Below, in pieces: positions 31,468 through 41,130 of a stretch of DNA of 42,276 bases. The stretch spans positions 1 to 42,276 of the IMG/VR virus record IMGVR_UViG_3300045993_000119; one strand, 5' to 3'. This stretch comes from a virus. Both the position numbers and the translations under genes were made by a program. The stretch's first letter is position 1. Each line of letters begins with the position of its first letter. The notes beneath the pieces were generated by a model. The model made no database searches, was not told the origin of the DNA, and was given only the letters and a program-made list of their open reading frames with translations.

Positions 31468-34400
31468 GATGTTCGCACTCCACCTGTATACACAATATCT
31501 GGATAAGTACCAGTTGACTCAGGTATGTATAAGTTAGAGCCGTTGTAAGCAGAGTTTCCAGTTCCTAAAGGAATAGAGAAACCAACAAGAGTATTTCTCT
31601 TGTACAGACCATTCGCTTGAAGTGTACCTGTAACTGTTCTATCTGCCGCGTTACCGCCAGCAAGAGTGAACACCTGCACAGGGTCGTTTGTGTTGGCAAA
31701 TAGACCAGATGGGTTTGCACCAACAAACAAGCCTACTCTGTTAAGTGGTATGGTTTCAGTCTTAGACCACAACTCGATAACCAGCGCCAATGTAGTGGTG
31801 TTGTTTGTAATAGCGTTAGATACTAAAGAAATGTCAACTCTAAAAGCACCTGCTGGAACAGAGTTGTCTGAAGCAGATGTCACTAGTGATGCTGTAGAAA
31901 TACCATCAGTAAACGATACTTCCTGTATACTGCTAGAGATGCCGTCAGCTACAAAAGCAGAGTAACCTGCTGTGTCGGTGAACGCCACAGAATAAACAGA
32001 AGCGTCTGTGTAAGTAGTCGAGAAGCTTATATAAGCGCGTACATCGCTTGCCAGAGAAGCGGCACTCCTTCCAAGATACACTGATGGAAGACCATCATCT
32101 TTACCGCCAACGACAACAGCACCGTTATAAGGTGTGTACGCACAGACGTTAGTAGGAAGTATAAGACCTAAAGAAGCACCATTCAAAGGAAAGTCTTCTT
32201 TGTCTTTAAACAACACAGCACCATTGAATGTGTCACTCAACCTGTAAAAGAAACGGAGTGTGCCGTTTACAGGATTCTCCACATAGATTTTGTTGTCTGG
32301 AAGTTTGCGCCACGCTTCTGCAAACACTATTCGTACGCCATTCTGTAGCACATGAGCGTCTTGCTCATCCAGAACAGGTGTCATCACAATAGGAGATTCG
32401 TAAACATTTACACCAACATATGATGGTATAGATGCTGAGCATGGTTGGACGTACACCTCACCAGAAGTAAACTCCTTTGCAAAGTCGATACACTTCTCAT
32501 ACTCAGTTCTGACAAGCTGAAAGTCGCACAAATTCTTACAGCACAACAGAACAAACTCTCGCCAGAATAAGAACGATGAGATGTCCCAAGGCAGTACAGC
32601 GCGGTATTCACTCCACACCTTCTGGTCTGTGAAATACACCATCAGTCGTTTATTGTACACATACAACTTATTATTGAAGGTGTCGTATACAATCTTGGAA
32701 TCAGCGCCGAAGTCTTTAATGATGTTGCGAATTGGTAGTGAAATCTCGCTAGCGCGGTACTCTCCTTGTGTGACTATTCCAAGGTCAAACACGCCATTCT
32801 CAGACAAAAAGAACATCGTGCTTTCTGTAGTTTCTACACTGTCTCTTCCTATACACCCTACATTAGCTGTTAACGTAAGTGTTGGAGTGTTGACGTTAAA
32901 CTGGCTATTGTTATCTACTGTGGTTTTATATACGCTGGTGCGCGTAAACACAAACAAGAACTGTTGCCACTGCTTCATTGCGAGAACAGTGTCAGATTGA
33001 GAGAAAGGTACTCTAATTTTAAATGGGTCTATTGTAGGGTTTGATAAGTCATCAGTTACTTGGAAGTATCTATAAGGTGCTTCGTCTATAATTTTGTCGT
33101 AAACACCACTAACCAATATTGAAGCGCCAACACCTGCAAGGCATAAACGCGACTGATATAATGCACCAAACGTTGGAAAAATACCTTCATCGTAGTTAGC
33201 ATAATCACCTAAACCGTAAGCTGGAACGTAAGAGCCATTGTCAAAATTGTATTGAGTGTCTAACGCAGCAGAGCCGCACCATTTACGCTCAGTGTTAACT
33301 AAAGTGACGTACTCGTCTTTGCGTACACCTACTGGAGTGCTTGCGGTAAAAGATACAAATTTCTGTACTGTGGAACTGCCTGTATATGGTGTAAGAGATT
33401 CTGTTTCGTGAGTGTAATATTTTAGCGTGGACGACACTGTTGAGATTACACTTCTAACAATCTCATCTTTACCAACAAAAACATCGAGGTTAGTGTTTAG
33501 TACTCCCTTTTTATTATTGAAGCGCAACTGACGTAGGCGTACAAAAGAAACTGAGTCATAGGCAACTCTTTCCAGAGTAGTTGTTAAACCATCTGCAATT
33601 ACTGTGTGTACACCACCATCAAGGTATAAGAAGATGTCTCCAGTTAATCCAGTGTAGTTAGGTACAACAGTAGTAAGAGCGCTGTCACTGTATAATTTAA
33701 TAGCATTAGCAGTTAGAACCAGAACGTAGTAAACAGAGGTTGCGTTGAGAGTGCCTGATAACGTACCGTTAGTTGTCTTTACTCTGACAGCATCACCAGT
33801 GAATAACTTGTGCTGTGCGATAGTGAGTATATCACCAGACACAGCAGTGTTGTCAAAGAACAACTCAGACCTATAAACGAAAATAACTTTCTTGCGCAGG
33901 TTCTGGTCAAAGAACACCTCAAATGCATTAGCCGATAATGACTTTGCGTAATACGTTGTTGTCTCAACCAACCCTATCGGGAGAGTGTTAGTAGAGGTGT
34001 AACGAATTGGTTGCGCGTCAACAAAACCATGTGCTGTAATGGCGATAAAGTTATCGGTGTAATCTACACCCAAATCAGTAAAAGTCTTTGTGTTGCGTGT
34101 ACCTATAGTGACGATAGTTGTTAGCGCTGCATCACTGTACAACTCAATAACGTCTTCAGTAATTTCTTTGACATAATAAGATGCAGAGTCAGACAAGTTA
34201 ACAGGTAAATCACCTTCTGTATTTGACACATTAATGATGTCAAAACTTTTAAGTTTATGCTTTAAGATTGTTATCTGATTTCCAGAAACATTCTTGTCTG
34301 TGAATGTGCGCGTGTTGACGTTTGTTATGTCACCGAACGTTATATAAAATTTTGAAGGACTTGTGAAAGCAGTTGCAGATGGGGTATAGTTAGAACCATC

Positions 34401-35222
34401 AGAGAAAGAATATTCTAATGAAATCTGCGGCTGGTTATTAGGTTTGTAAGTATAAGCATTACCGAACGCGTCGTTGATATATGCAAACACACCGTAATTA
34501 GAACTATCTGGTATCTCATCTGTTACAATACTGTTAGGTACTTGAACATGTTTGTCTTCTTCAGAAACACCAAACCTAGAGATGCGCTGATAGAAGTTAT
34601 CACCAAACCAAATCAATGACTCAGCCCACCATTGCCAAGAGAAGGTACAGACGTAAACCATTGCACCAACAACAATAGCTGATGATGTTATAGTCAAATT
34701 ACCAGAAGAGTATGATAATGTTCGCGCAACACGTACACCGTTAACATAAACAGCACAATCTGAGAAGGTGTTAACCCAAGAAGCGCCAACATTAACAATT
34801 ATTAAGTTATCTGCCGTAGCAACTGCCGCCACCTCTTCAAACCTTACTTGGATGGGTGCTTGCATTTCACACAGCAGCAAGTTAAAATTGTCATCGAGTG
34901 GTATGCTGAATGGTAGCGATGCAGCACTCTTAAATACGTTGTCGCGCTCCCACAGAATTGTGACTTTGTCATTTTGTAAATCAGACACTCTTAATTTGGT
35001 GTTGAATTTAGAAATGATAAACTCATAACCTGCTGTAGTCACAAATCTGCTAACAAATACTGGGTTGGGTGTAGCGACGTCTTTAAACAGTGTAAGTGTT
35101 CCATTACGTTTTCTTACACTTCCACCAATATCAAAATCTACATTAAGTAAAGAAGGAGACGAATCTTTTGGTAGTGCCAACTCTCCGCTTACTGTATTAA
35201 GTCCTTCAAACTTTGTTCTCAC
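31464..35222 (-). CDS. Tail tubular protein B, gp12-like, enlarged
   Basis: 1252 residues, well above T7 gp12 (794). The N-terminal FEGLNTVSGELALPKDSSPSL...NVDF...RKRNGT pattern is typical of this tail nozzle family. An insertion at about residues 305-520 holds three tandem copies of a 65-75-residue beta module (consensus: FTD..V..D.I.I..H.L...D...., then YY.K.L....I.LY.D.ALTT.V). Beyond that the beta-propeller-like body resumes (AVLPWDISSFLFWREFVLLCC). It forms the distal tail tube to which fibres attach. Confidence 0.85.
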   Translation of the reverse strand: MRTKFEGLNTVSGELALPKDSSPSLLNVDFDIGGSVRKRNGTLTLFKDVATPNPVFVSRFVTTAGYEFIISKFNTKLRVSDLQNDKVTILWERDNVFKSAASLPFSIPLDDNFNLLLCEMQAPIQVRFEEVAAVATADNLIIVNVGASWVNTFSDCAVYVNGVRVARTLSYSSGNLTITSSAIVVGAMVYVCTFSWQWWAESLIWFGDNFYQRISRFGVSEEDKHVQVPNSIVTDEIPDSSNYGVFAYINDAFGNAYTYKPNNQPQISLEYSFSDGSNYTPSATAFTSPSKFYITFGDITNVNTRTFTDKNVSGNQITILKHKLKSFDIINVSNTEGDLPVNLSDSASYYVKEITEDVIELYSDAALTTIVTIGTRNTKTFTDLGVDYTDNFIAITAHGFVDAQPIRYTSTNTLPIGLVETTTYYAKSLSANAFEVFFDQNLRKKVIFVYRSELFFDNTAVSGDILTIAQHKLFTGDAVRVKTTNGTLSGTLNATSVYYVLVLTANAIKLYSDSALTTVVPNYTGLTGDIFLYLDGGVHTVIADGLTTTLERVAYDSVSFVRLRQLRFNNKKGVLNTNLDVFVGKDEIVRSVISTVSSTLKYYTHETESLTPYTGSSTVQKFVSFTASTPVGVRKDEYVTLVNTERKWCGSAALDTQYNFDNGSYVPAYGLGDYANYDEGIFPTFGALYQSRLCLAGVGASILVSGVYDKIIDEAPYRYFQVTDDLSNPTIDPFKIRVPFSQSDTVLAMKQWQQFLFVFTRTSVYKTTVDNNSQFNVNTPTLTLTANVGCIGRDSVETTESTMFFLSENGVFDLGIVTQGEYRASEISLPIRNIIKDFGADSKIVYDTFNNKLYVYNKRLMVYFTDQKVWSEYRAVLPWDISSFLFWREFVLLCCKNLCDFQLVRTEYEKCIDFAKEFTSGEVYVQPCSASIPSYVGVNVYESPIVMTPVLDEQDAHVLQNGVRIVFAEAWRKLPDNKIYVENPVNGTLRFFYRLSDTFNGAVLFKDKEDFPLNGASLGLILPTNVCAYTPYNGAVVVGGKDDGLPSVYLGRSAASLASDVRAYISFSTTYTDASVYSVAFTDTAGYSAFVADGISSSIQEVSFTDGISTASLVTSASDNSVPAGAFRVDISLVSNAITNNTTTLALVIELWSKTETIPLNRVGLFVGANPSGLFANTNDPVQVFTLAGGNAADRTVTGTLQANGLYKRNTLVGFSIPLGTGNSAYNGSNLYIPESTGTYPDIVYTGGVRTS

Positions 35223-35851
35223 AATCTTCCACCTCTGAACATATTAGGACGAGAACGTGTGATACGTTGGTCTTTCTGAATTGCTTTGCCGAGACGTACA
35301 CCGTACTCGCGCATAAATGATTGATAACCTCCTTGGTCGTCAAGCATCTGCAAACAAAGTTTTGCTTGCATTAGATTTTCCATGACGTTAACAAAATCGT
35401 ATGTGAATGGTATAACAGCATTAGAGTCGTAAGTTGGTAGTAACAACTCTTCCACATACTGAAACCTAATTTGAGCTTTGTCTGTTGTTGAAGGTTTGTT
35501 GTAGAAAGAAACAGTTGTGTTATCTTGCAAACAGAAGTAGATTACGTGTCCTTCGTTACCTTGGTTTAACCTAAGAAGTTCTGTATTGAAGATTGGTGTA
35601 AGTTTTCGTTCACCGACTACAACTGAAATCATCTGCTGGTATTGTGGAACTGTCGCCACATTAACAGACCATGAAGTTGCGCCACCAACCTTATTTAAAA
35701 AGCTCCACACACATTCGTGAGTGAAGCTTGTAAAAGTGTCTTTAAATATTTTGTAAGCGCGGCGTTGAGGAGCACTAGTGAGAGTGCCTGTCATGAAGTC
35801 ACGCTCACCTACAGCAAGTAAACAACCGTTTATGAAGTCTATCTGCTTCAC
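35219..35851 (-). CDS. Tail tubular protein A, gp11-like (gatekeeper)
   Basis: 210 residues with the family start (DFINGCLLAVGE...), RAYKIFKDTFTSFTHECVWSFL in the middle and a C-terminal helix with LMQAKLCLQMLDDQGG. It would join portal to nozzle. Overlaps both neighbours by 4 bases. Length is close to T7 gp11 (196). Confidence 0.85.
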   Translation of the reverse strand: MKQIDFINGCLLAVGERDFMTGTLTSAPQRRAYKIFKDTFTSFTHECVWSFLNKVGGATSWSVNVATVPQYQQMISVVVGERKLTPIFNTELLRLNQGNEGHVIYFCLQDNTTVSFYNKPSTTDKAQIRFQYVEELLLPTYDSNAVIPFTYDFVNVMENLMQAKLCLQMLDDQGGYQSFMREYGVRLGKAIQKDQRITRSRPNMFRGGRL

Positions 35852-36057
35852 AGCTTTATACCTTCAAATTTGTTTTTAATAAATGTAGCGAAGAAGTGTC
35901 CTTTGCTTTTCGACTGACGAAACTTAAGTGCAGTTGCAGGTGCGACTGCCCTGTATTCGTACACACCACCTGAGATGAACTCAACCTCCAGAGTTCTGGA
36001 AGCTGAGTCATACCCGACAGCCGCAATGTTGCTAGACTTGACAGGTGTTCTTTTCAT
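35848..36057 (-). CDS. KTSC-domain protein
   Basis: 69 residues matching the KTSC family along its length: VKSSNIAAVGYDSASRTLEV, then EFISGGVYEYRAV, then SKSKGHFFATFIKNKFEG. The family is widespread in phages and bacteria; its role is not established. The start shares a base with the capsid stop, and the end overlaps the tail tubular A start by 4 bases, so it is fully embedded in the structural operon. Confidence 0.85.
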   Translation of the reverse strand: MKRTPVKSSNIAAVGYDSASRTLEVEFISGGVYEYRAVAPATALKFRQSKSKGHFFATFIKNKFEGIKL

Positions 36058-37082
36058 TAGGGTGCAGTGTGGATAAGAACGCAGTGGTCGGTACGGTAGA
36101 CGCGCATACCGTAAACTTGAGTGTTTACAAGTACGTCAGCTTGATACAAATTCTCACGGCTCATTTCAGATGAGGGTGTTTTTTGCATAGCGTAACGCGC
36201 CCAGTCTTTTTGCACCAACATACAAGTTGCAAAAGGTGATGCGACTTCAGCGCCAGTTTTGCCGCGAGGTAGACCGCCAGACACCAAACCAACAGGAGTG
36301 TCTTGTGTTGGTAAGTAAGGGCTTCCAACAACCCCAGGAGTTGGCTCTCCAATAGCACCTTCACCATTGATGTAACCATCTAAAGTGTTGGCGCCGATTT
36401 GAGTTGTCGCGATAACAGGAATACCGTACAATGTGCCAATGACACCAGTAGTGGTTGGAGCGCCGTTAATGAAGTCTCTGCTGGTGAACTTGGTGATACC
36501 CAACAAATCAGTGTATTGTCCAACAGCTACAATCCAGTGACGGTCGCGCTGAGGAACGTTCGCTTCATCCAAACGCTGCATTGCTGCGCGTACAGCAGCA
36601 TCATCAAGTGGAGTAGGGTCTCCAGCAATTGTACCAGTGCTGGAAGCAACGATTTGTTGTGTAGTTGGGATAGAAGCACGAAGTCCAAGAAGAGAGTTAT
36701 CAATGTCACGCGCCATCGCGTAAGCTGCTTCTGAAATGTAAGGAACGCGCATAGAGAAGTTGGCTTGTAAATCGAGAATGTCTTCAATCATGAAGGACAC
36801 CTCTTTGTACTTATCAACCTTCATTTCAAAGTTTTCACCAGGAAATGATTGCAAACGAACTTGAGTTTCAGGCAACTTATCAAAAACACCCATTCTTTTG
36901 ATAAGAGGAATTTTGATGGTGTCTCCCTTCTTACCCATGAAGTTGACCATCGTTGATGCTTGCGTAAGCACAAAGTTTGCGTCAAGTTCTTTCTTTAACT
37001 CCGTCTCCCATATCTGTGGTATGAACGCGGCGTTTGCTTGTAGTGTATTTGCACTACCATTATAAGGTGCTGCTAAAGCCAT
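36057..37082 (-). CDS. Major capsid protein
   Basis: 341 residues. The N-terminus has FIPQIWETELKKELDANFVL and GKKGDTIKIPLIKRMGVFDKL, a typical HK97-fold N-arm to E-loop layout of podovirus capsids; FMIEDILDLQANFSM and YAMARDIDNSLLGL match the spine helix region. Comparable in length to T7 gp10A (345). It directly follows the scaffold gene. A GGTGTC-type helicity is not seen; there is no second frame extending the protein. Confidence 0.9.
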   Translation of the reverse strand: MALAAPYNGSANTLQANAAFIPQIWETELKKELDANFVLTQASTMVNFMGKKGDTIKIPLIKRMGVFDKLPETQVRLQSFPGENFEMKVDKYKEVSFMIEDILDLQANFSMRVPYISEAAYAMARDIDNSLLGLRASIPTTQQIVASSTGTIAGDPTPLDDAAVRAAMQRLDEANVPQRDRHWIVAVGQYTDLLGITKFTSRDFINGAPTTTGVIGTLYGIPVIATTQIGANTLDGYINGEGAIGEPTPGVVGSPYLPTQDTPVGLVSGGLPRGKTGAEVASPFATCMLVQKDWARYAMQKTPSSEMSRENLYQADVLVNTQVYGMRVYRTDHCVLIHTAP

Positions 37083-37083
37083 G

Positions 37084-37818
37084 TTATTCTCCTACGAGTC
37101 CATTATTGTAAGCGTGTGTAATTTTGTCAGCATTGGCTCGATATTCCTCAATAGGCATCGCATCAATCTGTGCCTGTGAGAAAAGGTAACGAGCGCCACG
37201 GCTGTTTGGGCTGCTCTTTGCTGATTTCGTCTTAGTACTATCAGCTTGTAGACTGCGCCAGAGAACGTCAGCACCTTTAGGGTTGTCATACAAAGCTTTG
37301 TCAGCTTTAGATAGCTTGTTGAAGTAAGGTTTGATTTCTGTCAAACGCGCTTGTGTTTCTTTAACATCTACACCCCATAAGGTAGCAAGCTCGTCTTGCT
37401 TTGCGACGATTTGTTGCGCGATGCGGACGTTTTTAAGTTCCGCTAAACCTTCTTTTAATCCTGCTGCACCGCCAACTTCTTTGAAAACGTCACGTACTGC
37501 CATGACAATTTCAGCGAACTCTTTGGCTTCAACACCAGTTTGTCCAGTAAAATAATCAGTGAACTTCTCGTCTAGCGTCAGAGGTTTGTCGTCTTCTTCC
37601 TCTTCTGGAAGAGGCACCTCATCTGGAGTTTCCTCTTCAGAGTCGATGTCTGGCAGTTCGATAAGGTCTGTATCCACTGGTGTTGGTGCATCAGGGTTTA
37701 CATACACCTCGTTACCATTTTCATCCAGTTGGGTTGCCGACTTGTCCGAGATTGGGGTCAAGCTGGGCGCTGGCGACGTTGGGCTCTGTTGGGGTTGGGT
37801 TGGTTGCTGGTTGACCAT
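37084..37818 (-). CDS. Scaffolding protein
   Basis: 244 residues. Pro/Gln/Ser-rich start, an acidic middle (LPEEEEDDKPLTLDEKF) and helical rest with a charged C-terminus. Position between portal and capsid, size and charge pattern match T7-like scaffolds that guide capsid assembly and then leave. The first 98 bases overlap the portal gene in another frame. Confidence 0.85.
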   Translation of the reverse strand: MVNQQPTQPQQSPTSPAPSLTPISDKSATQLDENGNEVYVNPDAPTPVDTDLIELPDIDSEEETPDEVPLPEEEEDDKPLTLDEKFTDYFTGQTGVEAKEFAEIVMAVRDVFKEVGGAAGLKEGLAELKNVRIAQQIVAKQDELATLWGVDVKETQARLTEIKPYFNKLSKADKALYDNPKGADVLWRSLQADSTKTKSAKSSPNSRGARYLFSQAQIDAMPIEEYRANADKITHAYNNGLVGE

Positions 37819-39580
37819 AACTATCCTTTAATTGATTTAGTAGTTGATTGCCGCCATCTGTTTGCATCTGCTGTTTAATGGCATTAACAGCGCTCTGTCC
37901 ACCCATCTGTGCGACAGGATTGACAGCTTCTGTTTTAGTTTTGAGAAATTCTTGAGGGTCATCGAATGGAAGGTGTCTCATCACTCGGCGTAGTATTGCC
38001 TCTTTGTCGATGAGCGCCGCCATCTCAGGGTCTTGGTTAACAGCAGCAAGAAAATCGTAAATGTCTTGGAGTGCTTTACGTTTTTCAATAACATGGTCGC
38101 TACCTTTTGCATTTACGCGCAACTCTATCAAGTCTGAACGTCTAATTTTTGCATAATCAAACTTACCAGCTTCGTTACCAGCGTAACGAACGATAGCAGA
38201 CTTCTTCATGTATTGACTATAGATGTCAAATATTTTGTCTATGGCTCTTGTAAGTCCGCGCTTCTCAAGTCTGCGGTGTACACCACTCAGACGGTTACCA
38301 CCAGCTTCGCGCACTGCTGCGATTTCTGCTGCTGTCACTCGTTCGCCGCTTCTTCCCATACCTGCACCAATCAGAGGTCCTGTTGCAGCATTTTTATCAA
38401 TAGACACCTCCATATAATTAGCTTCTTCATAAGAGGTGTTGATATTCCACTGTGACGGAGGCATAGGTCTCAAGTCATCATGGTCGTCAACTTCAAAGAT
38501 TTTTCCTGGTTCTGTGAAAATATCTGCTGCATCGAGCGTAGAAGTCGGCTTTTTAGTCCACATTGGGTTAGTTGTTAGTTCTATACCATCCAAGCGTTGG
38601 TTTGTGAGGATGTTAAGAACGTGAATCATACCGAGTGAAGACTGGAGCGCACCGATACCGTAAACCATATCCACAACAGGAATATAGTTACAGTAAATCA
38701 TTGGAGTGCCGCTTTTATAAGAGTTTGGTTGTATGCTGAGTATCAAGTTGGTTGCAAATGTGACAACAACATCTTCGTATTCACAGTCGTCAACAATAAT
38801 TGTACCCCAATATTCGTAAATCTCACAAAATTCGTCTACAGAGTTACGCTCAGCCGACTGCAATCCTTGAAATTGACGTACTTTATCGAACTTGTTGTAG
38901 TTACGCGTACCGTGCACCTTCACAACTTCATACTCATCAGTTAAAGAATACTCACCATTCATGGCTTTCTCTTTAACTTCTGCGCGCGTCATCACCACAC
39001 GTCGCACAACGTTCGTGTCAGATGGGTCTTTTCCAGCAGCGTCTAGCCAAAAATCAAACACATTAACGAGTTCAATTTCTACAGAGTCGTCGTCTTCGTC
39101 CCAAGGAAAGAATAAACAACTGTTTCCAGTGATAATAAGTTGACGCACAAAGTCATCAAACTTAATATCAAACTCCAAGTCTTTCAACTCATCGCGCATA
39201 AACTTTCGGAGCACCCTCAATAGGTCAGTGTCTGCAGGATTGCGCGGCTCAATATCAAACCAGTTTTCATTTGGAAATAATGCACCCATCAAGTAAGCGT
39301 GGATTGTTTCTACAATTTCAAACGCTTTACCTCTGTCAATTCTGTGGCGCCAGTCTACATTTATGTTACCGACAGTCTTTTGTTGCTGTGAACGAAGCTC
39401 ATATTGCGCTTCTGGAGTTGCAAGGTACTGCGCCCAACTCTCTATCCATGTATTCTCAACTGCAACTCTACTGTTTTGCATATCAGTTAGTTTACTGTTG
39501 ACGTAATTAAGGACAGCACCTTTGTCAATTTTCTCTAAAGACTTCCGCCGTACTTCGTGTTTATCGCCAGATGTCGACAT
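37721..39580 (-). CDS. Portal protein, gp8-like
   Basis: 619 residues. RVAVENTWIESWAQYLATPE, NINVDWRHRIDRGKAFEIVE and HAYLMGALFPNENWFDIEP match the podovirus head-tail connector, followed by FVRQLIITGNSCLFFPWDE. The C-terminus is Gln/Asn/Pro-rich. It forms the ring for DNA packaging and ejection. It overlaps the terminase gene by 46 bases upstream and the scaffold by 98 bases downstream. Confidence 0.9.
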   Translation of the reverse strand: MSTSGDKHEVRRKSLEKIDKGAVLNYVNSKLTDMQNSRVAVENTWIESWAQYLATPEAQYELRSQQQKTVGNINVDWRHRIDRGKAFEIVETIHAYLMGALFPNENWFDIEPRNPADTDLLRVLRKFMRDELKDLEFDIKFDDFVRQLIITGNSCLFFPWDEDDDSVEIELVNVFDFWLDAAGKDPSDTNVVRRVVMTRAEVKEKAMNGEYSLTDEYEVVKVHGTRNYNKFDKVRQFQGLQSAERNSVDEFCEIYEYWGTIIVDDCEYEDVVVTFATNLILSIQPNSYKSGTPMIYCNYIPVVDMVYGIGALQSSLGMIHVLNILTNQRLDGIELTTNPMWTKKPTSTLDAADIFTEPGKIFEVDDHDDLRPMPPSQWNINTSYEEANYMEVSIDKNAATGPLIGAGMGRSGERVTAAEIAAVREAGGNRLSGVHRRLEKRGLTRAIDKIFDIYSQYMKKSAIVRYAGNEAGKFDYAKIRRSDLIELRVNAKGSDHVIEKRKALQDIYDFLAAVNQDPEMAALIDKEAILRRVMRHLPFDDPQEFLKTKTEAVNPVAQMGGQSAVNAIKQQMQTDGGNQLLNQLKDSYGQPATNPTPTEPNVASAQLDPNLGQVGNPTG

Positions 39581-41130
39581 CTAACTTCTCCTCTCTTATT
39601 TACTTTCTGACGTGTTGGTTGTGAAAGCTGCACAATAGCAGACACCACATCCAAACAGTTATCTTCGCTACCTTCTGGATGTTGCCGTAGCTCTTTCACG
39701 AATGGAGTGTTAATTTGCACCCAACTTACTACAAACAACTTGTTAGTTTTTATAAGCGGCTGAAGCGCGTTAGTAATACGCACCTTTTTGTTACCAGTTT
39801 CAGAAATTGTTTTAGTTACGAGCACCTTCCCATATGTGGCGCGTTCTCTTTGTATGGCGTGGGGTAATAATTCACCCACACCTCTAACAAGAATGTTAAC
39901 AACAGTGATGCCGTAATCCGTCGCAAGTTTATAGATACTTTCAATGGTTTCTGAGGTTAGTGTTTTCTTAGACTGTAGATACACCACATACATGTTCAAC
40001 AGTTCGTCTTGTCCGCCAACACCAATAGCAGTCTTGTCTACGCGACCAACTTGTTTACCAGATGCAGGGTCAACAACAAGATGGAGGCGTATTCTTTTTT
40101 GAACACCTCCTCCAACATTAATAATTGCATACCCATCCTTAGTAAAACAAATTTGTGGCGGCGCTATCCAACTGACAGCACCTTCATCAAGGATTACATC
40201 ATCGTCTGAGATGTGTTTGAGTAGGTATTGCGCAAAGAATTTCTTGCGCGACATACGACCCATAAGAGATTCGATGTACGCATCGTTGAACTTCTCTGGG
40301 TAGGTGTATCCGTCAACGTTATCTACACCATTCAAGTAGACGTTCGCCTCGAAGGTGCAGAATTTTAATGTTTGCGCGTTTGCTTCAATGTAACTGTAGT
40401 AATCCCACGGATAATAAGGTGTGCCGATAACGTACATACTGTTACCAACCCACTCACCGAAGGTAGTTGTAACTTGGTCATAAGATGGAGGGTCGAGTAC
40501 GCTGAACGCGTCCATTGCCCAGTCTTTGATTTTGTCCGCCTTTTCTTCGTTGTCACTGTTCTGAAAATCTACCGCATCATCGTTGATAATTAAGTCGTAA
40601 TGCTCTCCAGTGTTGGTGCTTAAAACAGAACCTGCAACAAGTGTAGGTTCTTTAAGTTTCTTTGGGCGTAACACTTGAATTGCTTCGCGCGACCATATTA
40701 TTTTCTTATCCTCCGCTTCAGTGTCTTCGCGGCTGATATTTCTTTTTCTACGTGATGCTGCATCAAGTGACGGCACAAGATTTCCAGAGATATGTTCGCG
40801 TATGTTCCAAACCGCTTCTTGCAATTCTACACTCTCCAAGTATTGTCGCACTTCTCTAATGAACATGCGCGACAAGTCTTTGGTGTTAGTAGAGTATAAG
40901 ATGCGAATATTAGGGTTACGATAAATGCGCCAAAGGATATAAAGTACAAGTAACGTGGACTTTAAATGTCCGCGCGACACCTTCATATACTTTGACGCAT
41001 AAGAGTAATATTCTAATTGCGGTGAACATAACTCGTCCATCATCTCAAAGTGAATCGCAGAGAAATTCTGCGACCCACCCTTGTACTTCAGAGCATCACA
41101 CAACTCCCAAGGGTTATATAGTATACTCAT
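39535..41130 (-). CDS. Terminase large subunit, gp19-like
   Basis: 531 residues. Walker A-type KVSRGHLKSTLL near residue 50-60, Walker B-type YDLIINDDAV (DD in place of DE), coupling-motif region YVIGTPYYPWDYY and nuclease-domain Asp in HLVVDPASGKQ. ATPase that pumps DNA and cuts the concatemer. No small subunit was recognised. The start shares one base with the tail-fibre stop. Slightly shorter than T7 gp19 (586). Confidence 0.9.
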   Translation of the reverse strand: MSILYNPWELCDALKYKGGSQNFSAIHFEMMDELCSPQLEYYSYASKYMKVSRGHLKSTLLVLYILWRIYRNPNIRILYSTNTKDLSRMFIREVRQYLESVELQEAVWNIREHISGNLVPSLDAASRRKRNISREDTEAEDKKIIWSREAIQVLRPKKLKEPTLVAGSVLSTNTGEHYDLIINDDAVDFQNSDNEEKADKIKDWAMDAFSVLDPPSYDQVTTTFGEWVGNSMYVIGTPYYPWDYYSYIEANAQTLKFCTFEANVYLNGVDNVDGYTYPEKFNDAYIESLMGRMSRKKFFAQYLLKHISDDDVILDEGAVSWIAPPQICFTKDGYAIINVGGGVQKRIRLHLVVDPASGKQVGRVDKTAIGVGGQDELLNMYVVYLQSKKTLTSETIESIYKLATDYGITVVNILVRGVGELLPHAIQRERATYGKVLVTKTISETGNKKVRITNALQPLIKTNKLFVVSWVQINTPFVKELRQHPEGSEDNCLDVVSAIVQLSQPTRQKVNKRGEVRCRHLAINTKYGGSL

